DNA of 64,000 nucleotides from Chloroflexota bacterium (GTDB lineage: Bacteria; Chloroflexota; Anaerolineae; UBA4142): the NCBI GenBank assembly GCA_023381515.1, contig JAMCQI010000041.1:62001-126000 (forward strand), read 5' to 3'. This document shows, piece by piece, positions 9,508 through 18,925 of this stretch. A model generated the notes under the pieces. It was given only the letters and a program-made list of their open reading frames with translations, had not been told where the DNA came from and did no database searches. Position numbers and translations under genes: made by a program. Numbering within the stretch: the first letter of the stretch is position 1; each line of letters opens with the position of its first letter.

Positions 9508-10655
9508 GCCTGGTGACATGGACATTGGTCGTTGTACTTTGGCTTTCCGCGTTCGTCGTCTTTTACACCTTTGTCGGCTATGCGGTGCTGATTACCTTGC
9601 TCGCGCGTTTCCTTCACAGGCCGATTCGGCGCGAACAAATCACTCCATCGGTCACCTTGATCATATCGGCGTATAACGAAGAAGCCGTAATGGCAGAAAA
9701 GCTGGAGAACTGTCTCCGGTTGGATTATCCGCGCGACCGCGTGGAGATGATTGTGGTTGCGGATGGTTCGACCGACCGAACGTGTGAGATCGTGTGCGAG
9801 TTTGAAGAGCAGAATGTGAAACTGCTTTTTCAGCAGGAACGACGCGGGAAAATTGCGGCCATGAACCGTGCCGCGCCATTTGCCTCGGGCGAGGTCCTGG
9901 TGTTTTCGGACGCCGATGCGATGCTCGAGCCACAGTCCATCCGGATGCTCGTGGCGAACCTAGCGGACCCGAAGGTGGCTTGCGTCGGGGGAGAAAAACG
10001 GATCCGAAAAGACGCCAGCGTGCAAGCTCATGGAGAATCGGCGTATTGGCGCTACGAAGCCTATCTCAAGCGACTCGATTCCTCGATCAACACGGCGATC
10101 GGCGCCATAGGAGAGCTCTTCGCCATCCGGCGAGAATTGTACCGGCCCATGGACGACGATCTGCTCATCGAGGATTTCGTGCTGACGATGCAACTGGTGG
10201 CGCGCGGCTGGCGGGTCGTGTATGAGCCCGGCGCAATCACGTGGGAAAGAGCGTCGCCCTCTTTGCAGGGAGAATGGCGAAGACGTGTCCGAATTGCCGC
10301 GGGGGGATTCCAAGCGATCGGCCGATTGACCGACATGCTCAACCCGCTGCGCGGCCTGGCCGCCATTCAGTACATTTCGCACAAGGTCCTCCGCTGGCTT
10401 TCTCCCTTTTTCATGGTCGTCGTCTTCGTCGCGAATCTTGGACTATTGCATCTCTCACTCTACCGTTGGATGATGCTGATACAAATCGTCTTTTATTTGC
10501 TCGCTCTGCTAGGCCTCGTACTCACGAGGGCAGGAGTACGATTGTGGCCCCTGCAAATACCGTTCTATTTCTGCTTTGCCAATGCGACCAGCCTAGCAGG
10601 CTTTTGGCGCTACGCCACCGGTTCACAGCCGGTCACCTGGGCGAAAGCCCGCTAA
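9504..10655 (+). CDS. Processive-type GT2 glycosyltransferase
   Basis: A membrane GT2 enzyme of about 383 aa. One N-terminal helix (TLVVVLWLSAFVVFYTFVG) is followed by the catalytic domain with SAYNEE, ADGSTDRT, the DXD-like FSDADAM, the acceptor motif EDFVLTMQLVARGW and a QxxRW-like block (QGEWRRRVRIAAGG). Three or four C-terminal helices close it. This layout resembles hyaluronan and poly-GlcNAc synthases (family knowledge), so it may both polymerise and move a chain, or act on a lipid carrier. The GTG at 9504 overlapping the previous stop is preferred over upstream in-frame codons. The DUF4012 gene begins 13 bases downstream. Confidence 0.87.
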   Translation: MSLVTWTLVVVLWLSAFVVFYTFVGYAVLITLLARFLHRPIRREQITPSVTLIISAYNEEAVMAEKLENCLRLDYPRDRVEMIVVADGSTDRTCEIVCEFEEQNVKLLFQQERRGKIAAMNRAAPFASGEVLVFSDADAMLEPQSIRMLVANLADPKVACVGGEKRIRKDASVQAHGESAYWRYEAYLKRLDSSINTAIGAIGELFAIRRELYRPMDDDLLIEDFVLTMQLVARGWRVVYEPGAITWERASPSLQGEWRRRVRIAAGGFQAIGRLTDMLNPLRGLAAIQYISHKVLRWLSPFFMVVVFVANLGLLHLSLYRWMMLIQIVFYLLALLGLVLTRAGVRLWPLQIPFYFCFANATSLAGFWRYATGSQPVTWAKAR

Positions 10656-10668
10656 TTCATTTCGAAAA

Positions 10669-12642
10669 ATGGACACACTGAATTCGGCCCCAAAAGCGAA
10701 AGCGGTCCCGTATCGGCGTCTAGCCATCAAGCTGGTCTTGCTCGGGTTTGTCATTCTGGGGCTGGTCTTCGGCTTATGGGTGGGCAGTATTGGCTTCCTG
10801 GCATGGTCTCTCGCCACGCGTGCCTCGCGCTGGCAGCAAATGGCCGGCGATCCCTCGCGGGTGGATTTTTCCGCGCTGGCGAGAGATGTGCATGATTCGC
10901 GAGAGAACCTTGTCTTTCTTCAGGGCGAGCTAGGCCCTGTTCTTTGGCTGGGAGCCCGCATGGGAGGGGACTGGGCGACGGCCGAACCGCTAATGGAGGC
11001 TGCTGTCGAATGCTCCGCCGCGGGGGACGAATCCTTGCAAGCGCTCCTTCCAACATTGGCGGACGTGACCCCGGGCTCCCTTTCCATGTCGGCATTGCCG
11101 GGTCTGCTGGATGGTCTGGTGACCGCGCGTCCAGCATTGCAGAAAGCTGAAGCCCACCTGGACAGGGCATCTGCAACTCTTGATCGAATTGATGGCCCGC
11201 TCTCGCCACGCTTCGAGCGATGGGTGAGCCAAGCCAAAAAGGCTGTTGCTCTAGCCAAGCAGGGCCTGGTGGCGGCGCAGATCGCTCCCGATTTGCTAGC
11301 CCGGGACGGCTCCCGCACATACTTGGTGCTTGTCCAGAACTCGGATGAACTACGGCCGACCGGAGGGTTCATCAGCGATCTGGGGCATGTGGTCATCAGC
11401 CATGGAACCGTTATCTCACAAACGTTTCAAGACAGTTATGCGGTCGATGATTTCTCTAAGTACTACCCGGACCCACCCAAGCCGCTCCTGGATTACATGA
11501 ACTCTGAGCAATGGGTAGTGCGGGATGGGAATTGGTCGCCCGATTTTCCAACCACGGCCCGCGATGTGGTCCGGTTGTACCAGATCTCTCGGCCGGAGAA
11601 GATAGATGGAGTCATCGGCATCAACCAAAAGGCGGTGCAGATGTTGATGCCCGGGTTGGAGCCTTTGACCGTCGAAGGGATGTCAGAGCCGGTGACCGCC
11701 GCAAATGTTGAGCAGGTCTTCCAGGAGGCGTGGAACCCAAGCCAGAGCGGACCAGACGCTTCGAAAGATACGACGTCGTGGATACTCGGCCGGAAGGGAT
11801 TTGTGGGAGCAACCGTCCAAGCGGCCATCAGCAAGATGACGAGCGGAAAGGCGAACTGGACGCGGCTCGCTCTAGGGATTTTGGAGGCAATGCAACAACG
11901 CCAGCTTACGGTCTTTGCGAATGGTCCCGAGGCGGAGCAACTTGGGGCATTGAATTGGGACGGCTCTGTGCGCTCCACCGATGGGGACTATTTGATGATT
12001 GTCGATGCAAACATCGGTTTTGGGAAGGTCAATCCGCTTATTCAGGAGAGCGCCGAATATCATGTGAGTTTGCAACCGAATGGAACCGGGCGTGCGACCG
12101 TGGAGCTGAGCTATACGCACAAGGGGACACAGACTGGTATTATTTGTACGCCGGCTGTTGCCTACGACCAGACGATCACCTACGAGAAGATGATGAATCG
12201 CTGCTATGGCGACTATATCCGTTTGCTAGTTCCTTCCGGCAGCCGCTTGCGTGCCGCGACGGCTCACCCTGTGCCCGGACAATACCTGTGGAGCGGCAAA
12301 TCGGCAGACGGGAAAGCCGAGACTCTGCCTGAAGAAGCGGGGCGGGCGGCCTTTGGGCAATTCTTCATGCTCGAGTATGGAAAGAGTCTGCAAACGCGCT
12401 TCGATTACGATTTGCCGTCAATTGTTAAAGAAAGGGAAGGAAATCAGGAGTACTCACTCATCGTTCAAAAGCAGCCCGGCACGGACGCCATGCCGGTCAA
12501 AGTCGTCCTAACTTTGCCGTCCGAGAGCCGGCTCATTTCTGCCAAACCCCAGCCCACATCCATTTCAGCGGATTCCTTGCAGTACGACTTGTCGCTGGAC
12601 ATGGACCAACTCATTCAAGTGATTTATGCAGTCTCGAATTGA
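10669..12642 (+). CDS. DUF4012 membrane-anchored extracytoplasmic protein
   Basis: A 657-aa protein with one strong transmembrane segment near the N terminus (about residues 18-50) and a long outside portion. The recognisable DUF4012 block is YLVLVQNSDELRPTGGFISD, followed by a region with PDPPKPLLDYMNSEQWVVRD and NWSPDFPTTARDVVRLYQ. DUF4012 has no established biochemical role but recurs next to GT2 and GT-C enzymes in polysaccharide loci of Chloroflexota and Actinobacteria (recollection, not checked). The C terminus resembles a beta-rich domain. It sits directly after the processive GT2 and its end overlaps the next gene by 17 bases. A role in glycan attachment or export is inferred. Confidence 0.85.
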   Translation: MDTLNSAPKAKAVPYRRLAIKLVLLGFVILGLVFGLWVGSIGFLAWSLATRASRWQQMAGDPSRVDFSALARDVHDSRENLVFLQGELGPVLWLGARMGGDWATAEPLMEAAVECSAAGDESLQALLPTLADVTPGSLSMSALPGLLDGLVTARPALQKAEAHLDRASATLDRIDGPLSPRFERWVSQAKKAVALAKQGLVAAQIAPDLLARDGSRTYLVLVQNSDELRPTGGFISDLGHVVISHGTVISQTFQDSYAVDDFSKYYPDPPKPLLDYMNSEQWVVRDGNWSPDFPTTARDVVRLYQISRPEKIDGVIGINQKAVQMLMPGLEPLTVEGMSEPVTAANVEQVFQEAWNPSQSGPDASKDTTSWILGRKGFVGATVQAAISKMTSGKANWTRLALGILEAMQQRQLTVFANGPEAEQLGALNWDGSVRSTDGDYLMIVDANIGFGKVNPLIQESAEYHVSLQPNGTGRATVELSYTHKGTQTGIICTPAVAYDQTITYEKMMNRCYGDYIRLLVPSGSRLRAATAHPVPGQYLWSGKSADGKAETLPEEAGRAAFGQFFMLEYGKSLQTRFDYDLPSIVKEREGNQEYSLIVQKQPGTDAMPVKVVLTLPSESRLISAKPQPTSISADSLQYDLSLDMDQLIQVIYAVSN

Positions 12643-14059
12643 CTTGAAGAGCAGAACGGGGGCTGTGTTTCTTTGCTTGATTCTCCTCGCCCTGCTCGTT
12701 CGGCTTTTGTGGCTTGGCCGCAAGAGCTTTTGGCAGGACGAAGCGTACACACTGGCCGTTGCCACCCAACCTCTTGATCATATCCTTGCCCTGAACTGGG
12801 ACCCTACTCCGCCTCTGTTCTATGTGGTCATTCATTTCTGGTCCGAGGTGGGACGGAGCGAATTCATATTGCGACTGCCTTCTGCTCTGCTCGGGGCAAT
12901 TTGCGCCGGGTTCACCTATCTCCTGGGGCGGCGCTGGGCAAGTGAATGGGTCGGCATCGCAGGTGGAATCCTGCTCGCCATTGCGCCCATCCATGTGTGG
13001 TCCTCGCAAGAAGTACGCGTCTATGCCGCGGCAAGCGCGTTTGGCCTGGCCTCCGTTTGGGCTTTGAGCGAGGCCGTTTTTACAGGGCGCCGGGTCGCTT
13101 GGCTGGGTTGGGTGGCGGCGACTCTCCTTGCTCTCTATAGCCATTATTCAACGTTCCTTTTATTCTTCCTCGAAATTGTGCTAGTCGTGCCAATCTCACA
13201 CAGGCTAGGCGTCTTGCGGCGCTCCCGGCTGCCGGCACTGGTTTCTGTGGTCGGTGTTGTTCTCCTCTACATCCCCTGGTTGAGAGGAGCGGCGGGAACG
13301 TTCAACGCAATCGTAGATGGCGTGGTGTGGTATTTCAATCCGGTTCAAGAAATCGCAGCGAGGCTGGGCTTGGCGATTACGGGCAGGCAGTTGTTTGATA
13401 TCTCCGCTCTGCTGCTTCTCCCTGTCATCTTGTTGTTCACCTTCATCGGCTGGAGGATGATTCGCTGGTGGCAGGCAGGATCATTCTCCATGAGTTCAGG
13501 GGCAGTATTGCTTCTAGGCGGAGCTTACTTCGTACTGCTGGTAATCTCGGGATGGCCGCGCGGTTACAGTATCCGCCGGCAGATGGCCATCTTCCTGCCC
13601 TACGTGTTACTCTTGATCGCCTGGGCCGTGAGCCGTTTAGGGCGGCGCAACCGGCTACTGGCGGGTCTGGTGATCATCACGTTGCCATTGCTCATTCAGC
13701 AGTTGGCCATTGTCGAGTGGCAAGACTGGCGGTCGGTTGCGAAATACGTTGATGAATATTCGCAAGCTCAAGACTTGATTCTTTTGAGTGCGCCCTGGTA
13801 TTACGAGGCTTTCAATTATTACTACCCGGGGTCGGCCTCCCGAGTTGGCGTCATGCCGGCTGATGTGGTGCAGAATAACACGGGGCTCACCGATGGCAAG
13901 CCACGCGTCTGGCTCATTCTATGTGGAGACACTTACACAGACCCGGGCGGAGCCATCCCATCCTGGCTTGATGAACATAGAAACGTCGTGGGGCAGTATA
14001 GCTTCCCCGGGATAATTGTAAGGCTGTATGGGTCGACATCGGGCAGTGCCATGCCATGA
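12626..14059 (+). CDS. GT39/ArnT-like membrane glycosyltransferase (GT-C)
   Basis: A GT-C fold enzyme of 477 aa with about ten hydrophobic helices. The first outside loop carries the acidic catalytic pair in GRKSFWQDEAYTLAVAT (about residues 31-47), as in the protein O-mannosyltransferase and ArnT families. A following loop has DPTPPLFYVVIHFW, also typical. The C-terminal soluble part (YSQAQDLILLSAPWYYEAFN) resembles the domain found in DUF2723/GT39-like proteins. It would transfer a sugar from a polyprenyl-phosphate donor to a glycan or protein at the outer face; the donor could come from the synthase at 18.9 kb. The ATG start lies within the end of the DUF4012 gene. Confidence 0.86.
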   Translation: MQSRIDLKSRTGAVFLCLILLALLVRLLWLGRKSFWQDEAYTLAVATQPLDHILALNWDPTPPLFYVVIHFWSEVGRSEFILRLPSALLGAICAGFTYLLGRRWASEWVGIAGGILLAIAPIHVWSSQEVRVYAAASAFGLASVWALSEAVFTGRRVAWLGWVAATLLALYSHYSTFLLFFLEIVLVVPISHRLGVLRRSRLPALVSVVGVVLLYIPWLRGAAGTFNAIVDGVVWYFNPVQEIAARLGLAITGRQLFDISALLLLPVILLFTFIGWRMIRWWQAGSFSMSSGAVLLLGGAYFVLLVISGWPRGYSIRRQMAIFLPYVLLLIAWAVSRLGRRNRLLAGLVIITLPLLIQQLAIVEWQDWRSVAKYVDEYSQAQDLILLSAPWYYEAFNYYYPGSASRVGVMPADVVQNNTGLTDGKPRVWLILCGDTYTDPGGAIPSWLDEHRNVVGQYSFPGIIVRLYGSTSGSAMP

Positions 14060-14130
14060 GCTTTCCCATCCTGGATCTGGTTCTCGGGCCCATTTCGGGC
14101 AGGAGATAGTGGGATTCGATAATTGTTAAT

Positions 14131-14158
14131 TTGCGCGATATCTCGTTTCAAGTATAAT
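14131..14158 (+). promoter_or_regulatory. Sigma70-like promoter for the SH3 protein
   Basis: TTGCGC and a perfect TATAAT are separated by 16 bases. Transcription would begin about 135 bases before the GTG start of the SH3-domain gene. It lies in a 241-base gap that contains nothing else I can identify. Confidence 0.55.
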
Positions 14159-14300
14159 GTCCACCAACCGCACGATTCTGAATGTGAAATCGATAGAGGT
14201 GCCGGGCGCGGGAATCTAGTTGCCTTAAAGCATCAGTGGCGCAAGCTCCAGTCGGCTTCAATCAGCGGAGCCTGCATAATTCGGTGCCTAGGGAATTCTT

Positions 14301-15128
14301 GTGAAGCCCTCTCTTCTTAAACCTGTTGCGGCATGGGGACTTCTTTTCCTTCTGTTATGGGTCTTAAGCAGCGAGGGAGTCTGGGCGACCGCAAATGCTC
14401 AAGGGACGGTTCCTACCAGAGTCAAGAGCCCGACACGGCCTCCAGTGACGCCTGCGCCCATTCCGAGCGCGACACGCGTCCCGCCCACCAGCATACCGAT
14501 TCCCCCCGGCCCAACACTGGCGCCTCAGACAGCGACTCCGATTCCCACGACGGCTACAATCGCCGCATTCACTCCATCAGCCATATTGGCAACCGCGAGC
14601 GAGAATCTGCGCATCCGAGCGGAACCTTCGACAAGCGCGGCAGTTCTAGGACAACTGAAAAAGGGGGAGTCCGCGCCAATTGCCGGTCGAACGGCAGCGA
14701 ATGACTGGTGGCAGATTGCTCTCCCGGGGAACCCTAACCGACGAGGATGGATCTCTGCCGCATTTGCTGTAGCGAGTGGACCGGTAGACGGAATCCCCGT
14801 TACTCAAGCGGCCTCATCAACGGCTACAGTTGCTTCTCCGCGAGTGGTAGCTGCTCCGCCTTCTGCCACTGCAACTATTGGAGAGGCAACACCGACGCTC
14901 GCTACCCCAACGGACACCTTAGAGCCACCCGCGACATCTCCATTGCCCTTCGCTCGTCCCCGCACGACACCGACCGCTTCTCCAATCTCGTCCTTGAGCC
15001 CGGATGGGACAAGCGGTCTTCTGATGACTGTCGTGGCAGGGCTCATCCTCTTTGGAATTGCCGGGGGCGTGCTGTTGGTGGTGACAGGCGGCATCATGCT
15101 TTGGGTAGGTGGCAGGCGAATGGATTGA
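14301..15128 (+). CDS. Secreted SH3-domain protein with proline/threonine-rich linkers
   Basis: A 275-aa exported protein. It has an N-terminal signal or anchor (LLFLLLWVLSSEGVWATANA) and a Pro/Thr-rich stretch, then one bacterial SH3 domain (about residues 95-155). Within that domain, NLRIRAEPSTSAAVLGQLKKG and WWQIALPGNPNRRGWISAAF are the standard strands. A second Thr/Ala/Pro-rich stretch follows, and a C-terminal hydrophobic segment with a short GGRRMD tail. This looks like a surface-anchored peptidoglycan- or polymer-binding protein. The GTG start is 135 bases after a good promoter; only 20 bases separate it from the next gene. The linkers suggest heavy O-glycosylation or wall spanning (inference). 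Confidence 0.8.
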   Translation: MKPSLLKPVAAWGLLFLLLWVLSSEGVWATANAQGTVPTRVKSPTRPPVTPAPIPSATRVPPTSIPIPPGPTLAPQTATPIPTTATIAAFTPSAILATASENLRIRAEPSTSAAVLGQLKKGESAPIAGRTAANDWWQIALPGNPNRRGWISAAFAVASGPVDGIPVTQAASSTATVASPRVVAAPPSATATIGEATPTLATPTDTLEPPATSPLPFARPRTTPTASPISSLSPDGTSGLLMTVVAGLILFGIAGGVLLVVTGGIMLWVGGRRMD

Positions 15129-15148
15129 ATACTCTTGGAGGCGTGGTA

Positions 15149-16702
15149 TTGAGAGATCAACTCACAAAGGTACATTGCTGTCAAGTCCTATTAAAAAGGG
15201 AAAGCAGCGTTTTTGTTGGTTTTCTGATTTTTCTTTCCTCGATACTTGCTTACTCGTCAGTGAAAGCGGATGGTGAAATCTCTCAGAGAGAGATTTCAAG
15301 GTCAAATGCGCCCGCCAGTTCTGCGAGGTCTATGTTCTTGCCTTTCGTGGCAAATCAGTATTTGGCACTATCGCCTCTGTGGCGATTTGGCACGGCACCT
15401 GTTCGGAATTCCCCGACTGCTTACGACCCTGTGGATATTGCGTCTTTGCGTTTAGGCTGGTATCTGGATTTTGGCATAGGGGGCCTGAATGCTCCCGGGT
15501 CATTCGGAATGGAGTACTTGCCCTTTATCAGCGTGAAACAGTGGAAACTGAATGCGGATGGCACACAGACTCTCTGCAGCGTTGGCAATACCAACTATCT
15601 GAACTCGTATGCTGTATCGCCAAGCCCGAGCCAAATCCCGGCCTTGGTGACCAGTCATCCGGGGCGGACATGGATCATCGGCAATGAGATGGAGCGGCGG
15701 GATTGGGGTGGTAGCGGCTATTGCTCCAGCCAAAATGAGATGCTTCCGAATCTTTATGCCCAGGCTTACCACGATCTATATTACTTGATCAAAGGCGCCG
15801 ATCCGACTGCTCAAGTGGCGATTGGTGGCATGGTGGAAGCGACCCCTCTGCGGCTTCAGTACCTTGATAGCGTTTGGGCAACGTACTCTTCGCTGTATGG
15901 CAGCCCGATGCCTGTAGACGTGTGGAACATCCACATGTATGTCTTGCGGGAGCAGAGCGGCAGTTGGGGAGCAGACATACCTGCTGGATCGTCGGCAACT
16001 CAGGGAATGTTGTATACATATGCGGATCACAAGGATTTTACCAAGGTAGAAGCACAGATTCTAGACCTGAGAACGTGGATGAAAAGTCACGGCCAGCAAA
16101 ACAGGCCACTCATTACCACCGAGTTTGGCGTTCTTTTTCCTGAATGGGTTGTTGATCCTGCGAATCCTTCACAGGTCCTGTTTTCGCCTCCCCAGGTCCG
16201 GGATAGCTATATGTATCCGGCGTTCGACTACTTTTTGAACCAGACGGACCCCAATCTAGGATATCCCGCGGATGGCAACCGATTAGTCCAACGTTGGAAC
16301 TGGTGGAGTCTGGATTTTGATGATGGTCAGTGTGATACCGGGGTTTTTTATCCGTATAATAACAGCAATCTGCTCTCGTCGGGGCTCGGACCGTCTACGG
16401 CACCCACCAATTGTCCTTTCCCGGCCAAGGGACAAACGCCGTACTTTGGATACTGGAAACAGTATGTGCAGTCACTGCCTGGGGGCTCGACGCGGCCGTA
16501 TAGTGCGACCTCTGCCACGCGAGAGGCGGTTTACTCAACCGCACCGGAATTGGCGAATGCAACGGCAGATACATCCAATTGCTCATCTGACCTGCAGACT
16601 CGTTCATCGTTACTCCAGTCGTTGAAGGAGTCCGATGATCGCTTGGTCGCGATATCGAAGCTCACAGGAGGAACTCGGATCTGCGCTTCTTCGCTTCCGT
16701 GA
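15149..16702 (+). CDS. Secreted clan GH-A-like glycoside hydrolase (putative)
   Basis: A secreted protein of about 517 aa with a signal peptide (SSVFVGFLIFLSSILAYSSVKA), then SMFLPFVANQYLALSP, then a TIM-barrel-like domain. WIIGNEMERRDWGG fits the strand-4 Asn-Glu acid/base pair of clan GH-A, PVDVWNIHMYVLR fits the strand-6 region, and PLITTEFGVLFPEW fits the strand-7 nucleophile Glu; overall it resembles GH39/GH5 relatives. The C-terminal 90 residues look degenerate. The TTG at 15149 has GGAGG seven bases upstream; a longer reading from 14747 would overlap the SH3 gene and lacks support. It may trim the exported glycan (inference). I recall similar proteins in Chloroflexota. Confidence 0.65.
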   Translation: MRDQLTKVHCCQVLLKRESSVFVGFLIFLSSILAYSSVKADGEISQREISRSNAPASSARSMFLPFVANQYLALSPLWRFGTAPVRNSPTAYDPVDIASLRLGWYLDFGIGGLNAPGSFGMEYLPFISVKQWKLNADGTQTLCSVGNTNYLNSYAVSPSPSQIPALVTSHPGRTWIIGNEMERRDWGGSGYCSSQNEMLPNLYAQAYHDLYYLIKGADPTAQVAIGGMVEATPLRLQYLDSVWATYSSLYGSPMPVDVWNIHMYVLREQSGSWGADIPAGSSATQGMLYTYADHKDFTKVEAQILDLRTWMKSHGQQNRPLITTEFGVLFPEWVVDPANPSQVLFSPPQVRDSYMYPAFDYFLNQTDPNLGYPADGNRLVQRWNWWSLDFDDGQCDTGVFYPYNNSNLLSSGLGPSTAPTNCPFPAKGQTPYFGYWKQYVQSLPGGSTRPYSATSATREAVYSTAPELANATADTSNCSSDLQTRSSLLQSLKESDDRLVAISKLTGGTRICASSLP

Positions 16703-17080
16703 AGAATCTGCACGCCTTCTCGTTTTCCAGGTTCACGTTCGGCACCGAAGCCATTCTCCTCAAAGGGGACTGCAAAAGGAACCTACAATTCTCGAGATAG
16801 CGAACTGTAACGCACATGCCCTGGCCCCCGGTAGTATTCCCACTAGGCTGAACCATGGTGACTCTGGTTCGCTGAATCGGGCGTATAATGGGGAGACTCT
16901 TCTTCAGTGCGCACAGGTGAAGTATGGAACAACGCCCGAGCCATTGTTGTCTGTGTCGGGCGTGTCGCTCGAATCAAAATTCTGCGACGAAACCGTGCAC
17001 GTCCAGATCAATCTACTGATGAGCACGCTCGATGAACATCAAAGCGGGTTCAATGTCGCTCTCGAACGGCAGCGGCACTG
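16703..17080. other. 378-base stretch without a confident gene
   Basis: This lies between the putative hydrolase and the first recognisable transposase piece. A short reading ending LLMSTLDEHQSGFNVALERQRH (about 16,990 to 17,081) weakly resembles the start of ISAzo13 transposases (LDERQRRL-type motif), so the dead element may begin here. A TATAAT-like hexamer near 16,884 has no good partner. I see nothing else. Confidence 0.4.
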
Positions 17081-17407
17081 AAAAAGCCGGCGGTCCCAGA
17101 TGGCCAGGCTCTTGCAGAACCAAAAGTCGGGGGAGCCTCAAAATCGCCGCTAATGGAAACGTTGGGGCCTTCTCCAAATCAGCGACCATCGAAACCCGCC
17201 CACCGGGTGAGGCCCCACACTGTCGGACGTCTGTTGGACAAACAAGGCTTTTCACCGCACGTTAACTACAACGAACCGGACGGGCGAGCCAGCCCGGACC
17301 GTAATGCGCAATTCGATTATATCCAAGCGCAGATGAGACGTTTCTTGGATCACAGCCGGCCGATCATTGTTTTTGTAAAGCGAGAACGGGGTGTGCGCCA
17401 CTCTTGA
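17081..17407 (+). pseudogene. ISAzo13-family transposase remnant, 5' part
   Basis: The reading frame gives QALAEPKVGG, then SKSPLMETLGP, RVRPHTVGRLLDKQGF, and DGRASPDRNAQFDYIQAQM ending at FVKRERGVRHS and a stop. These match in order the conserved N-terminal third of ISAzo13-type transposases (VEPxTRGDPxSPLRW, GHxVSxxTVxRLL, SxxPDRNAQFxxIN), as known of the family. The DDE core that should follow is absent and no start codon fits. The frame resumes with the 3' part after an ISL3-like remnant, suggesting that one element inserted into or replaced the middle of the other. Confidence 0.7.
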
Positions 17408-17482
17408 TCAATCCGGATCGATTTAGGGAAGGGTGATAGAATACGAGGTTTGAAGTTCTATTGCTGGAGAGAAGACCTGTGA

Positions 17483-18642
17483 GTGCTGACGAACCTGTTA
17501 TTGGACGCCATCCCGGCTATCCGACTGAAGGAAGTAGCGTCCGATGAGCCGTCGATTGTGGCAGTCATGGCGATCACTCAACCCAGCGCCGCCCATCCCC
17601 TCCGCCAACCACGCTCTAGACGAATTCATCGCTACTATTGGCGCAGGATTTCCGACGTGCTCGGTAGTGGTGTACCCGTGAAGTTTCGACTACGCGTCTG
17701 CCGTTTTTTCTGCGACAACGCCGAATGGCATCGGCGCATCGTCACCGAAGGACTCGCCTCCGCGATGGCGCCATACACCCTGCGGACGCGTCACGTCGGG
17801 TCCTTGCTCGCCTCCCTCGGCCTCGTCAACGGCGGACAGGCGGGCGCTCCGCTGGCGCGTCGCTTCGGCACGACCGTCCGTCCGAACACGCCGTTTCGGA
17901 TTCTGCAGCGCCAGCCCGAATCATCGGTGCCGACGCCGCGCGTGCTCGGAGTGGACGATTGGGCGTGGCGCCAAGGACACACGATTGGAACCCTCCTGAT
18001 CGATCCTGAGCGCCATCAACCCATCGAGCTCTTGGCGGATCGTTCGGCGGATTCAATGGCTCACTGGCTGGAAGCTCATCCCGGCATAGAAATCATTTGC
18101 CGCGACCGGGTGGATGTCCACGCCGATGGGGTCGAGCGGGGTGCCCCCGCGGCCGTGTAGATGACTGGTCGCTTCCATTTGCTCCAAAATCTCTGAGAGA
18201 CTCTGCAACGGACCTGAGAGCGCCTTACGGCCCACTTCCAGGGACGAGGTATTGCGCGAGCCCTCGCCGACCGCCCACCCTGTTGGGTACACCCCTTTCC
18301 GCTCGCGGCTACGCGTGGATGATCTAGCGTGGGCGCGAAGAGTTGGCGGGTAGCGAGCGAACCGCGCTCCTGCAACTGAGCCAGATCTGCCTCGACGTCC
18401 GAGTGCTCCATGGGCTAACGCAGGGACTTGCACAGATGTTGCGCGAGCATCGGGCGGCCGACTTGGATCCCTGGCTGGAGCGGGCAGCCAATAGCCAAGT
18501 CTTCGAGGTGAAGCGTTTTGCGGAGGGCATTCAGCGCGTTCACCCTGCGGTCCATGCGGTGGTATCCTGGTCACAAAGCTCCGGGCAAGTCGATGGACAG
18601 ACCAACAAACTCAAGCGGGTCATCGATTTTTCAGTGCCATGA
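17483..18642 (+). pseudogene. ISL3-family transposase remnant, multiply stopped
   Basis: The first frame (to 18,160) reads through an ISL3 N terminus and central block: [33 protein letters not shown] and [17 protein letters not shown] with [13 protein letters not shown]. The zinc-finger cysteines expected before HRYYWRR are replaced, for example AAHPLRQ. The conserved VADRFHLLxNLRETL region then contains a TAG and two TGA stops (GRFHLLQNL is readable). The C-terminal part resumes near 18,343 in LREHRAADLDPWLERAANS and SSGQVDGQTNKLKRV, matching the NGQxEGxxNRLK motif. The gene is therefore dead. It lies inside the ISAzo13-like remnant. Confidence 0.75.
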
Positions 18643-18857
18643 CTGGGAACTGGGCCGGCGAACCGGTGCCGAATTGCGAAAAGATGTTGCTTCTGATTAG
18701 GGCGACTGCCACCGGGCAAGGGTTGACAGTCTATGCGACCCTCGATCGGAAAATCTTTCTGACGCAAGTCGTCTCGGATGCCAAGATGGTAGGCTTGAAT
18801 AGCTAGAAGCATGAGGCGCTGCCCAAATTGAGCTGTACCCTCCAGCCGTTCGAATGA
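18618..18857 (+). pseudogene. ISAzo13-family transposase remnant, 3' part
   Basis: In one frame the DNA reads HRFFSAMTGNWAGEPV, then LLLIRATATGQGLTVYATLD, then VVSDAKMVGLN, a TAG, and KLSCTLQPFE. This corresponds to the ISAzo13 C terminus (EHRLFSxITxNWRGxPL, LIxxTTTxTGLKVxxxLD, VSDEEMxxLN, WNYTLxP), as known of the family. With the piece ending at 17,407 it brackets the ISL3-like remnant, although roughly 200 codons of the catalytic domain are missing. It ends about 70 bases before the next gene. Confidence 0.65.
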
Positions 18858-18925
18858 AAGTCGAAGCTTGTTTCTGGACTGTCCCATAGGGGAGTGGCAC
18901 ATCTGCTTCGCGGCTTGGCTCACCC

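Noticed and set aside
14747..15148. An upstream extension of the putative hydrolase
   Set aside because: It would overlap the SH3-domain gene in another frame, and the TTG at 15149 has a well-placed GGAGG followed by a signal peptide.
16870..16895. TATAAT-like promoter before the dead transposases
   Set aside because: No acceptable -35 box at the right distance and no intact gene follows.
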